DNA of 64,000 nt from Burkholderiaceae bacterium (GTDB lineage Bacteria > Pseudomonadota > Gammaproteobacteria > Burkholderiales > Burkholderiaceae_E), in NCBI GenBank assembly GCA_024637395.1, contig JAGXFG010000004.1:1-64000 (forward strand), given 5' to 3'. Both the position numbers and the translations under genes were made by a program. The notes beneath the pieces are model-generated. The model was given only the letters and a program-made list of their open reading frames with translations, had not been told where the DNA came from and did not search any database. How positions within the stretch are numbered: the first letter of the stretch is position 1; each line of letters opens with the position of its first letter. Positions 8,687-16,380 of this stretch are shown here, in pieces.

Positions 8687-9607
8687 TCAGAGCCCGATTC
8701 CGGTGCGCACCACCGCCTCATCAAGACCGTCAGCGCACAGCTCCACGAAACGGTAGGCGTAGCTGCGCAGGAATCTCCCCTTGCGAATCGCGATGTAGGT
8801 CGTATTGGAGCCAAAAAGGTGGGCGGCAGGCAACTGGCACAGGCCCTGGTCACGCTCGCCATCAAATGCCATCGTCGCCACGATACCGACGCCAAGTCCA
8901 CATTGGACGTAGGTCTTGATCACGTCGGCGTCAAGGGCAGAAAGGATGATGTCGACCGCCACTGCCGAATGCGCAAAGATCGCGTCGATGCCCCTGCGGC
9001 CGGTGAAGCCCTGGTGATAGGTCACTATCGGATACCGCCCGATCGCTTCCAGAGTGAGCGGCTGTACGGACGTCAGCGGATGGCCAAAGGGCACGATGAC
9101 CGAATGACTCCACTGGTAGTACGGAAAGCAGGCGATGCCCTCGCTGACCGCGACCGCCTCGGTGCAGATGCCGATATCGGCCTGCCCGTCCAGCAGGTGG
9201 CTGACGATTTCGGTCGGGCTGCCCTGGTGCAGGGCCAGGTGCACCTTGGGGAACTCCTTCTTGAAAGCGACGATGACCTCCGGCAGCGCGTAGCGGGCCT
9301 GGGTGTGGGTCGTGGCAATCGTCAGCTGGCCCTGATCGCGGTTCGCGAATTGTTCGGCCAGCTGCTCGATATGCTGCGCATCGAGCAGCATGCGTTCGAC
9401 GATCTGGGCCAGTTCCTTGCCGGGTTCGGTCAGTCCCAGCAGGCGCTTGCCCTTGCGCTCGAAGATTTCGACGCCGAGTTCATCCTCGAGGTCCTTGATG
9501 TGCTTGCTGACCCCGGACTGCGAGGTGAACAGCGCGTTGGCCGCCTCGGTGAGGTTGAAGTTGCGGCGGATCGTTTCCTGGATGATCCGGAGCTGCTGGA
9601 AGTTCAT
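8687..9607 (-). CDS. cysB: LysR-type regulator, CysB/Cbl subfamily
   Basis: The 306-residue LysR regulator starts MNFQQLRIIQETIRRNFNLT with the helix-turn-helix LTEAANALFTSQSGVSKHIK, nearly the canonical CysB N-terminus. The effector domain contains TTHTQARYALPE and HQGSPTEIV, the sulfate/acetylserine-binding signature of CysB. CysB activates sulfate assimilation in response to O- or N-acetylserine. No cysteine-biosynthesis gene is nearby. It lies downstream of the frd operon terminators and 290 bp before gdh, in the same direction, so a local target is not evident. Confidence 0.93.
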   Translation of the reverse strand: MNFQQLRIIQETIRRNFNLTEAANALFTSQSGVSKHIKDLEDELGVEIFERKGKRLLGLTEPGKELAQIVERMLLDAQHIEQLAEQFANRDQGQLTIATTHTQARYALPEVIVAFKKEFPKVHLALHQGSPTEIVSHLLDGQADIGICTEAVAVSEGIACFPYYQWSHSVIVPFGHPLTSVQPLTLEAIGRYPIVTYHQGFTGRRGIDAIFAHSAVAVDIILSALDADVIKTYVQCGLGVGIVATMAFDGERDQGLCQLPAAHLFGSNTTYIAIRKGRFLRSYAYRFVELCADGLDEAVVRTGIGL

Positions 9608-9664
9608 GGTCGCGATGATTCCATCATGGGGCTCGCCGCCACTGGCCGCGACTCACCGCCAAAG

Positions 9665-9700
9665 AAAATGGCGCGGCCACTCGCGCGGCTGCGCCATTTT
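9665..9700 (-). terminator. Rho-independent terminator, bidirectional
   Basis: AAAATGGCGC (9665-9674) and GCGCCATTTT (9691-9700) are exact inverted repeats. The stem is G/C-rich at the core and carries four T residues at its end on either strand, followed by CTTT on the minus strand. It lies between frdD and cysB and should end the frdABCD transcript. Confidence 0.75.
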
Positions 9701-9712
9701 GCCCTGCAGCAA

Positions 9713-9734
9713 CTCCCGGCCCGGGGGCCGGGAG
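9713..9734 (-). terminator. GC-rich perfect stem-loop after frdD
   Basis: CTCCCGGCCC and GGGCCGGGAG pair over 10 bp with a 2-nt centre, 19 bp past the frdD stop. It has no T-run of its own. With the next hairpin it forms a tandem structure that may stabilise the frd mRNA 3' end. Confidence 0.5.
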
Positions 9735-9752
9735 AGCGATGCCGGCCGCCGA

Positions 9753-10109
9753 TCAGAAGCCGATCGCCAGCAGCGTCCAGACAGCGATGACAGTCGCCAC
9801 CAGGGAACCACCGAAGATGATCAGTTTGAGCACCGTCCCGACATGAATGCCGAAGTCATGCAGCGTGTGATAGATCCGCAAGGCGGCATGCCACAGGAAG
9901 AACACCACGATGGCGAACAGGAACAGCTTGCCAATTATGTTCTGGGCGAACGCCATCATGTTGTCGTAGCCCAGCGCATCCGGCGGGAGCCCGATGGCGA
10001 ACGGGGCCGCGAATCCAGTGATCAGGACCAATGCCGGCCCGAACAACGCCGCCAACACTCCGCCAGCCCCGAACGGCAGCCAGAAGATCGGATCGATTGC
10101 CCGTTTCAT
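9753..10109 (-). CDS. frdD: Fumarate reductase subunit D (membrane anchor)
   Basis: The 118-residue protein has three membrane helices and begins MKRAIDPIFWLPFGAGGVLA, as E. coli-type FrdD does. It includes LFLFAIVVFFLWHAALRIYH, whose helix-II histidine and surrounding residues resemble the quinone-side anchor. With FrdC it holds FrdAB on the cytoplasmic face of the membrane and forms the quinol site; this type carries no haem. Its ATG overlaps the frdC stop by 4 bp. Tandem stem-loops follow the stop codon. Confidence 0.95.
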   Translation of the reverse strand: MKRAIDPIFWLPFGAGGVLAALFGPALVLITGFAAPFAIGLPPDALGYDNMMAFAQNIIGKLFLFAIVVFFLWHAALRIYHTLHDFGIHVGTVLKLIIFGGSLVATVIAVWTLLAIGF

Positions 10110-10504
10110 CGCGTCACCCCCATCACAAAGGCCAGGAACACGATCGTCACCACCACCGCGACCGCGACTCCGGTCCGGGTAATGGTCTCGCCCTCCAGGC
10201 GCTTGCCGCTGATGAAGATCATCGGCATGGTCTTGGGCATGATCTGGAACCAGCTCCAGGTGTGGTAAACGAACACCGCCAAAACGACGAGGTGGAAAAC
10301 CACCGAGAGCGGGCTCTGCAGAGCCTGCATGAAGCCGTCGTACGCTTCCTTGCCCTGTCCCAGCCTCACCAGTCCAACCAACAGGACGATCGCATAGGCG
10401 GCCACGATGAACGAGGTTGCCTCGCGAATCATGTAGCGGGTGAAGAACGGGTCACGCCTCCACCATCCGGACATCGAGCGTGTATAAGGTTTCCGCCCGC
10501 TCAT
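10106..10504 (-). CDS. frdC: Fumarate reductase subunit C (membrane anchor)
   Basis: The 132-residue, three-helix anchor protein has the family start SGRKPYTRSMSGWWRRDPFF, and the helix-II motif YHTWSWFQIMPKTMP with the conserved histidine and PKT loop of FrdC. It pairs with FrdD to oxidise a low-potential quinol and pass electrons to the FrdB iron-sulfur clusters. Both ends overlap their neighbours by 4 bp (ATGA type), so the four subunits should be translationally coupled. Confidence 0.95.
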   Translation of the reverse strand: MSGRKPYTRSMSGWWRRDPFFTRYMIREATSFIVAAYAIVLLVGLVRLGQGKEAYDGFMQALQSPLSVVFHLVVLAVFVYHTWSWFQIMPKTMPMIFISGKRLEGETITRTGVAVAVVVTIVFLAFVMGVTR

Positions 10505-11262
10505 TTCTGACCTCCCTGCGGCTTGAGGAACCGCCCAAAGTAGTTCAATGCGCTGTTCACCTTATTCTGGTTGACCGCGTTTGCCGGGTCGACCTTCTTC
10601 GGACAAACCTCCGAACAATAGCCCACCGCGGTACACGACCAGACACCCACTTCTTCCTCGTCGACCAGCTCCATCCGTTGCTCGGTGGCGCCGTCGCGCG
10701 AATCGACGTTGTAGCGATGCAGCAGAGCCATCAATCCGGGGCCGATGAACTTGGGATTCATCCCGAACTGCGGGCAGGCCGCATAACAGAGCATACAGTT
10801 GATGCACCCGGAGTACTGCAGGAACTGCTTGAGTTGCAGCGGCGTCTGGATGTACTCGCCCTGCTCGATCGTGCGCGGTTCCTTGGGCACGATATAGGGC
10901 GTGATCTTCTCGAGCTTGCTGATGAAGCCTTCCGCCGAAACCACCAGGTCACGTTCGATGGGGAAATGCTCCATCGGCGCTACCCGGACCTTGTTCGGGT
11001 AGAAGTCGCGCAGGAACGTGCTGCAGGCCAACTTGGGCTTGCCGCCGATCATCATCCCGCAACTGCCGCATACGGCCATCCGGCACGACCAGCGATAGCT
11101 CAGCGTCGCGTCGAGATCGTCCTTGATGGTCTGCAGGCCCTCGAGCACCGAGGTGTCGTGAGCAAACTGGACCTTATAACTCTGCCAGAAGGGCTCAGTG
11201 TCCTGCTCCGGCCGATACCGGAGCACCTCAATCTCGATCGTCTTGATCTCACTCGCGCTCAT
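10501..11262 (-). CDS. frdB: Fumarate reductase iron-sulfur subunit
   Basis: The 253-residue protein carries three clusters by sequence. The [2Fe-2S] ligands are C60, C65, C68 and C80 (SCRMAVCGSCGMM). The [4Fe-4S] and [3Fe-4S] ligands lie in CINCMLCYAACP (C153-C163) and CTAVGYCSEVCP (C210-C220). The spacing reproduces E. coli FrdB, not SdhB. The start at 11262 (MSASEIKTIEIEVLRYRP) is chosen because it overlaps the frdA stop by 4 bp and matches the family N-terminus; the frame is open further upstream only by chance. Confidence 0.97.
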   Translation of the reverse strand: MSASEIKTIEIEVLRYRPEQDTEPFWQSYKVQFAHDTSVLEGLQTIKDDLDATLSYRWSCRMAVCGSCGMMIGGKPKLACSTFLRDFYPNKVRVAPMEHFPIERDLVVSAEGFISKLEKITPYIVPKEPRTIEQGEYIQTPLQLKQFLQYSGCINCMLCYAACPQFGMNPKFIGPGLMALLHRYNVDSRDGATEQRMELVDEEEVGVWSCTAVGYCSEVCPKKVDPANAVNQNKVNSALNYFGRFLKPQGGQK

Positions 11263-13064
11263 GCACCTTGCTCCCGATTCTTTTCGGCCTTCTCTTCCAA
11301 AGCGTCGGCCTTCTCCCCCAAAGCGCCGTAGGCCCGGACCGCCGGTTGCGATTTCGTGATCTTGACGTCGCCGTAGGAGATCCGGGGCGCGTCGCTGCCC
11401 GCGTACCAGGCGAGCGAGTGCTTGAGGAAGTTGACGTCGTCGCGCTCTTCGTACCCGTCGATGCGCTGATGGGCTCCGCGCGACTCCTTGCGGTTCAAGG
11501 CCGAAAGTGCCGTTGCCTGGGCAACCTCGAGCTGACAGCCGAGTTCGAGCGCCATGAACCACTCGGTATTCCAGACGTGCGACGTGTCCGTAAGCTTGAC
11601 GTTGCGGAAACGTTCGCGCAGTTCGGCGATCTTGTTGACCGTGTCCTGCATCTCGGTCCCCAGCCGGAAGATACCGCAGCCGGTCTCCATGCTCTGGGCC
11701 ATTTCACGACGCAGAACCGAAGCCTGCTCAGTGCCGTCGCCGCTGGTAAGAAGCTTCTGAGCCTCAGCAACCGACTGTTCGGCAAGCTTGCGCAGCCGAT
11801 CGGTGTTCCCGCTTGCCTGGCTCTTGGCGAACTGCGCGGCCTCGACGCCGGCCACCTTGCCGAAAACGACGATCTCGACCAGCGAGTTCGAGCCCAGCCG
11901 ATTGGCGCCATGAATGCCGACGCTGGAACATTCGCCCGCGGCATAGAGCCCCGGCAGCGATGCCGCAGTGCGGCCATTAACCTCGATGCCGCCCATCGTG
12001 TAATGCACAGCGGGCCGCACCGGGATGGCCTCATCTGCCGGGTCGATCCCCATGAAGTCTTCGGCCAGTTCGCAGATCAGCGGCAGGCGCTCGTGCAACT
12101 TCTGCCTGCCAAGGTGGCGCAGATCGAGGTGCACATACGAGCCGTGCGGGCCATTGAGGGTCCGCCCCTTGCGCTCTTCGTGCCAGAAAGCCTGGCTCAG
12201 CCGGTCCCGTGGGCCAAGTTCCATCGCCTTGTTGCGCGGTGACGGCTCGGCCGGTCCCAGGCCGTAGTCCTGCAGGTAGCGGTAGCCGTCCTTGTTCTTG
12301 AGCAGTCCGCCCTCGCCGCGACAGGCTTCGGTGAACAGCAGCCCCGTGCCCGGCATGCAGGTCGGGTGGTACTGAACGAACTCCATGTCGCGCAAAGCGA
12401 CGCCATGGCGGTAAGCCAGAGCCATCCCGTCGCCGGTGACGACACCGCCGTTGGTGCTCTCACGGAAGATCCGGCCAGCGCCGCCGGTGGCAATGATCAC
12501 CGCCTTAGCCTGGATCATGGTGAACTTGCCGGTGCCGATCTCGATCGCCACCACGCCCTGGCAACGGCCCTCGTCGACCACCAGGTCACTGACGTAGTGT
12601 TCGTCGAAACGCTTGATCGACGGATACTTGATCGAGGTCTGGAAGAGCGTATGCAGGATATGGAACCCGCTGCGGTCGGCCGCAAACCAGGTTCGCTCGA
12701 TCTTCATCCCGCCGAAGGCCCGCACATTGACGTGCCCGTCCTCCTTGCGGCTCCACGGGCATCCCCAGTGCTCGAGCTGGATCAGCTCGGGCCGGCAATG
12801 CTCGATGAAGTAGTCGACGACGTCCTGCTCGCACAGCCAGTCGCCGCCAGCCACCGTGTCGTGAAAGTGGTGTTCGAAGCTGTCGTGGGCCTGCGTGACC
12901 CCGGCTGCTCCTCCTTCCGCGGCCACCGTGTGGCTGCGCATCGGGTAGACCTTGGAAATGAGCGCGATCTTAAGCGCCGGATCCGCCTCGGCCACGGCGA
13001 TTGCGGCGCGAAGCCCCGCCCCACCAGCCCCGACAATTGCTACATCTGCCTGAAAGACTTCCAC
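11259..13064 (-). CDS. frdA: Fumarate reductase flavoprotein subunit
   Basis: This is the catalytic subunit, reducing fumarate to succinate. The 601-residue product shows the FAD Rossmann motif IVGAGGAGLRAA (about 10-21) and the covalent FAD histidine H45 in MRSHTVAAEGG. It also has the active-site segments GGAGRIFRESTNGG, HPTCMPGTG and RPAVHYTMGGIEV. It follows E. coli FrdA closely along its whole length. GTG 13064 is the start: GAGGAG lies 6-11 nt before it and it aligns with the E. coli initiator. An ATG farther upstream would sit before the ribosome site. First gene of frdABCD, divergent from rquA across 482 bp. Confidence 0.97.
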   Translation of the reverse strand: MEVFQADVAIVGAGGAGLRAAIAVAEADPALKIALISKVYPMRSHTVAAEGGAAGVTQAHDSFEHHFHDTVAGGDWLCEQDVVDYFIEHCRPELIQLEHWGCPWSRKEDGHVNVRAFGGMKIERTWFAADRSGFHILHTLFQTSIKYPSIKRFDEHYVSDLVVDEGRCQGVVAIEIGTGKFTMIQAKAVIIATGGAGRIFRESTNGGVVTGDGMALAYRHGVALRDMEFVQYHPTCMPGTGLLFTEACRGEGGLLKNKDGYRYLQDYGLGPAEPSPRNKAMELGPRDRLSQAFWHEERKGRTLNGPHGSYVHLDLRHLGRQKLHERLPLICELAEDFMGIDPADEAIPVRPAVHYTMGGIEVNGRTAASLPGLYAAGECSSVGIHGANRLGSNSLVEIVVFGKVAGVEAAQFAKSQASGNTDRLRKLAEQSVAEAQKLLTSGDGTEQASVLRREMAQSMETGCGIFRLGTEMQDTVNKIAELRERFRNVKLTDTSHVWNTEWFMALELGCQLEVAQATALSALNRKESRGAHQRIDGYEERDDVNFLKHSLAWYAGSDAPRISYGDVKITKSQPAVRAYGALGEKADALEEKAEKNREQGA

Positions 13065-13546
13065 AGTCCCTCCTCTGAAGATCACGCCATGCCGCGCCCG
13101 GGCCCCTATACCCGCAGGCGCGTGGGTCGTATTCGACTACAAACATTCGACTACAAACAATCCCTTAACGCCAGCGGGGAATTGTAAATGATAACGGATC
13201 GTTGTCGCTTGAAACGCGAGGTGCATATATCCCCACTAGGGAGCTGGGAGTTCCATCATTAGGGTATAGTGCCGCGTTGGAAAGCTCAGCACGGGTTCAG
13301 TCTGGCAACGGACCGCTCCCGATCGAGAGATGCGTTGAACACCTGCCTGACCGTAAGTTTTCTGATGTCGGAATCTTGCCGCACGCAGGATGCCTGGAAG
13401 GTGTCCGCAACCGCCCCGCTACATCATTGTCCAACTCCGCAAGCAGCTCTGCACCGCCACGCGCGCGTGCAGTCGCTGGGCCCGCGGGAACACGCCCTGG
13501 CGCGACCCCATTATCCGTTTTGTCTGACCAACGAGGCTGTCTGAAG
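13065..13546. other. Divergent frdA-rquA control region
   Basis: The 482-bp gap between the divergent frd operon and rquA must contain both promoters. Its frd-proximal part (13130-13200) is A/T-richer and carries a 14-bp tandem repeat. I found no convincing FNR box and no riboswitch. The frame of rquA stays open back to 13202, but without a ribosome site or a recognisable protein start. Confidence 0.5.
13131..13158. repeat. Exact 14-bp tandem repeat upstream of frdA
   Basis: ATTCGACTACAAAC occurs twice with no gap (13131-13144 and 13145-13158), 67-94 nt upstream of the frdA start. The position fits a regulator-binding direct repeat or a recent slippage duplication; the sequence matches no operator I know. 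Confidence 0.6.
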
Positions 13547-14512
13547 ATGCAAACCAGTACTCAGCAGGTGCACCCCGAAGATCCCACCCTAGTCCCGGCG
13601 TCAGATGCGCCAGTGGCCAGTGTCGAAAGCCTGCAGCTGCGCGAGGCGCAGCAACCCAGCGCGACCGTGATCGAACTCGAGCCCCTGCTCGCCCCTGCGC
13701 CCAAGGCCCATGCCGAGACGCAGACTGGCGATGCACCGGCGGACAACGCGACCTGGAGGAAGTTCCACAACCACGGTATCCCCGAGTACCTGGCGCGGCG
13801 CTACTGGTGGGCCTACCTCTGGAAGGTCAGCGTCTGGTTCTTCGACCACGCCTTCATCATCAATACGATCCTGTTCGGCAACTACTACAAGCTGATGCGC
13901 GCCGCGCTCAGCCGGCTCGACCCGAAGTTTGATGGCCGGGTGTTGCAGATTACGTGCGTCTACGGCGCGTTCACCCCGTCGATGGCCGAGACCTTGCCGA
14001 ACGCCGACCTGCACCTGATGGACGTTGCTGACGTGCAACTGCAGTCGAGCCTGCGCAAGCTGCGAGTCGCCAAGGGCGCATCAGCGGCCGGCGCCACGCT
14101 GTCGCGAATGAATGCAGAAACGCTGGCCTATGCCGACAACAGCTTCGACATGGTGGTGATCTTCTTCCTGCTCCACGAATTGCCGCACGACGCGCGGGCA
14201 CGTGCGCTCGACGAGGCGATGCGGGTGCTGCGCCCCAACGGCAAGTTGCTGATCGCCGAATATGGCGAACTCGGCAACACCCACGTGCTCCATCGGGTCA
14301 AGTTCCTGCGCAATACTCTCGAGGCGATGGAGCCGTTCCTGGGACGCTTCCGCAAGGAAAACCTGGTCGAGAAAATCCGTGACACGGCCAGCCGCTCCGG
14401 CATGGCCGTGACCGACGTGTTCCACTTGCCGGTGTTCGGTGGCTTCTACCGTGTCGTCGACTTCTCGATGAAGCCGGCGGTGGAAGCTCAGTCACGCGCC
14501 GGCAAGAGCTGA
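13547..14512 (+). CDS. rquA: Rhodoquinone biosynthesis protein RquA
   Basis: RquA converts ubiquinone to rhodoquinone by replacing a ring methoxy group with an amino group. Although it has a class I SAM-methyltransferase fold, it is reported to use SAM as amino donor. Family hallmarks are visible: IPEYLARRYWWAYL (78-91), the ILFGNYYKLM segment (108-117), and a divergent motif I, VLQITCVYGAFT (132-143), replacing the usual glycine-rich SAM loop. DMVVIFFLLHELP and LRPNGKLLIAEYG follow as motifs II-III. The first 65 or so residues are a Pro/Ala-rich extension not needed for the fold. ATG 13547 is the best start but has only a weak GAGG site. It is divergent from frdABCD, whose product is the main user of rhodoquinol. 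Confidence 0.9.
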   Translation: MQTSTQQVHPEDPTLVPASDAPVASVESLQLREAQQPSATVIELEPLLAPAPKAHAETQTGDAPADNATWRKFHNHGIPEYLARRYWWAYLWKVSVWFFDHAFIINTILFGNYYKLMRAALSRLDPKFDGRVLQITCVYGAFTPSMAETLPNADLHLMDVADVQLQSSLRKLRVAKGASAAGATLSRMNAETLAYADNSFDMVVIFFLLHELPHDARARALDEAMRVLRPNGKLLIAEYGELGNTHVLHRVKFLRNTLEAMEPFLGRFRKENLVEKIRDTASRSGMAVTDVFHLPVFGGFYRVVDFSMKPAVEAQSRAGKS

Positions 14513-15234
14513 AACGACTGCACGTCGGGGCGGCCCAGCAGTTCGCGGGCCAGTTCCTCGTGGCGGCGGGCGAACTTCGACGACACCACCAGCTGATATT
14601 CGAAGTGTTCGCCAGCGTTACTGCTGGCGAACGACATCCCCTCGAGACGGAAGCCGACCTTGCGCAGCATCGTCCGCACGTTCTTGGGGTCGAAGTTTGA
14701 GCCGGGCCTCATTTCGATATTGAGGTGCACGTAGCGCGCGCGCGGCAGCACTGCCTCGATGTGCCTGAACACCGAAAGTACCCCGAGCGTCAGCGCGGTC
14801 GCGATGGCCCCCTCCAGGTACATTTCCGCCCCCATCAGCATCCCGATGGCAGCGGTCACCCAGATCGAAGCAGCCGTAGTCAGGCCCCGGATCGAGAATC
14901 CCTCGCGGAAGATGACGCCGGCACCGAGGAAGCCCACTCCGGTCAGCACCCCCTGCATCACCCTGGTCCAGCCCGAGTCGGCGCGGCCAATGAGCACGTC
15001 GCCGCTCAGCACGGTATTGGGATAACCGCCCAGCGTGATCGCGATCGCCGCACCCAAGGCCACCAGCGCGTAGGTCCTGAACCCGGCGGCACGGCCGTGG
15101 TTGCTGCGCTCTATGCCGATGGCGCCGCCCGCTGCCAGGGCGGCGAAGAAATGGACCCCGAGGCGCAGCGCGTGACCGATTTCCGGGAACGCATACCACG
15201 ACTCAAGGGTGCTTTTCAGGGAGTGCAGATCCAT
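14488..15234 (-). CDS. MgtC/SapB family membrane protein
   Basis: The 248-residue protein has five or so N-terminal membrane helices with the MgtC signature GGAIGIERSNHGRAAGFRTY and LGGYPNTVLSGDVLIGR, then GVGFLGAGVIFREG. A soluble C-terminal ACT-like domain of about 100 residues follows. MgtC proteins modulate membrane energetics and Mg/phosphate stress responses. ATG 15234 (MDLHSLKS) is preferred over farther upstream starts because the homology begins shortly after it, though no clear ribosome site is seen. Its last 25 bp overlap the end of rquA on the other strand. Confidence 0.9.
   Translation of the reverse strand: MDLHSLKSTLESWYAFPEIGHALRLGVHFFAALAAGGAIGIERSNHGRAAGFRTYALVALGAAIAITLGGYPNTVLSGDVLIGRADSGWTRVMQGVLTGVGFLGAGVIFREGFSIRGLTTAASIWVTAAIGMLMGAEMYLEGAIATALTLGVLSVFRHIEAVLPRARYVHLNIEMRPGSNFDPKNVRTMLRKVGFRLEGMSFASSNAGEHFEYQLVVSSKFARRHEELARELLGRPDVQSFQLLPARD
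14607..14632. repeat. Perfect 10-bp inverted repeat inside the MgtC-like gene
   Basis: GTTCGCCAGC (14607-14616) and GCTGGCGAAC (14623-14632) flank a 6-nt loop, about 95 nt past the rquA stop and within the 3' part of the opposing gene. It could act as a factor-independent pause or stability element for rquA mRNA. There is no T-run. Confidence 0.4.
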
Positions 15235-15340
15235 CGTTCTGGTATTTAATATGGAATTAATGGGGCTTGGCGAGATGATAACGCCGAAGTGCCGACCTGC
15301 ACTTACAATGAATCGGACTTTCACCGGAGGGTGCGCGGCG

Positions 15341-16357
15341 ATGCGGGTATTTCAACTTGAGGGCGATTGGGGCATTGGCAATCTGCGGCCCGCCACCAGG
15401 GCCAAGCCCACTCCAGGCCCGGGCCAGGTGCTGTTGCGCATGCGCGCGGCGTCGCTCAACTATCGCGATCTGGTCGTGCTCGAGCGCGGCTACGGAAATT
15501 TCACCGGCACCCTGCCGCTGATCCCGGTATCCGACGGTGTTGGCGAAGTGGTCGAACTCGGCGCCGGCGTCACCCGGGTTGCGGTTGGCGACCGGGTCTG
15601 TCCGGGTTTCTTCCCCCATTGGGTGGCCGGCGTTCCGACCCTGGAGCGCTTGACGGCATCGCTTGGCGGTCCGCTCGACGGCGCGATGGCGGAGTGGATG
15701 TGCCTGTCCCAGGACTCGGTCACCCGTGTGCCGGCCCATCTTGAGGACGTTCAGGCGGCCACCCTGCCCTGTGCCGCGCTCACGGCCTGGAGTGCGCTGG
15801 CGGTGTGCAGCGCCACCCGACCAGGCGATCGGGTGCTGGTCCAGGGTTCGGGCGGCGTGGCGCTCTTCGCGCTGCAATTCGCGCGCGCCTTCGGGGCCCA
15901 TGTCACCGTGATTTCATCGAGCGACGAGAAGATCGAGCGGCTGCGAGCTCTCGGCGCGGATGCAACCATCAACTACCGCACTACCCCGGAGTGGGCCAAG
16001 GCGTCGCGCGAGATTACCGAAGGCCGGGGCTACGATCAGATCATCGAGCTCGGTGGCGAGAAGACGCTCGGCCAGTCGCTGCGCTGCATTCGTGCGGGCG
16101 GGACGATTTCGCTGATCGGGGTGCTCTCGGGAACGGCGATGAATGCGGCCCTGGGCCACGTCGTGACCCGGCAGGTGCGGCTCCAGGGCGTTACGGTCGG
16201 ACATCGCGACGGTTTCGAAGCGATGATGCGCGCGATCGAGCAGCACCGCATCGTGCCGGTCATCGACAGCGTCTACCCCTTCGACGACCTGCTGGGCGCG
16301 CTGGAACACCTGCGCTCCGGCACCCACTTTGGCAAGATCGCGATCAACCACCCCTAG
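15341..16357 (+). CDS. MDR-family NAD(P)-dependent alcohol dehydrogenase / quinone oxidoreductase
   Basis: The 338-residue medium-chain dehydrogenase/reductase has an N-terminal GroES-like domain (NYRDLVVLERGYG, VSDGVGEVVELGAG) and a Rossmann domain with VLVQGSGGVALFALQFA. Where zinc alcohol dehydrogenases have GHE, this one has SDGVGE, so the catalytic zinc ligand is probably absent and a quinone-oxidoreductase-like NADPH enzyme is more likely. A GGAGG site sits 10 nt before ATG 15341. It lies 23 bp upstream of the dehydratase gene, same strand. Substrate unknown. Confidence 0.85.
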   Translation: MRVFQLEGDWGIGNLRPATRAKPTPGPGQVLLRMRAASLNYRDLVVLERGYGNFTGTLPLIPVSDGVGEVVELGAGVTRVAVGDRVCPGFFPHWVAGVPTLERLTASLGGPLDGAMAEWMCLSQDSVTRVPAHLEDVQAATLPCAALTAWSALAVCSATRPGDRVLVQGSGGVALFALQFARAFGAHVTVISSSDEKIERLRALGADATINYRTTPEWAKASREITEGRGYDQIIELGGEKTLGQSLRCIRAGGTISLIGVLSGTAMNAALGHVVTRQVRLQGVTVGHRDGFEAMMRAIEQHRIVPVIDSVYPFDDLLGALEHLRSGTHFGKIAINHP

Positions 16358-16380
16358 CGCCCGACCCCGGAGATCCCGCA

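Noticed and set aside
13180-13200. TTGTAAATGATAAC as an FNR box for frd/rquA
   Set aside because: Only about six of ten conserved positions match TTGAT-N4-ATCAA; too weak to call.
13370-13450. Possible cobalamin-riboswitch-like wording (GGAAGGTG ... CCGCCCCGCTAC) upstream of rquA
   Set aside because: The conserved B12-box and the order of core elements are absent; similarity is limited to short GC-rich words.
13202-13546. In-frame upstream extension of rquA
   Set aside because: No ribosome site, no family similarity; long open frames arise by chance at this GC content.
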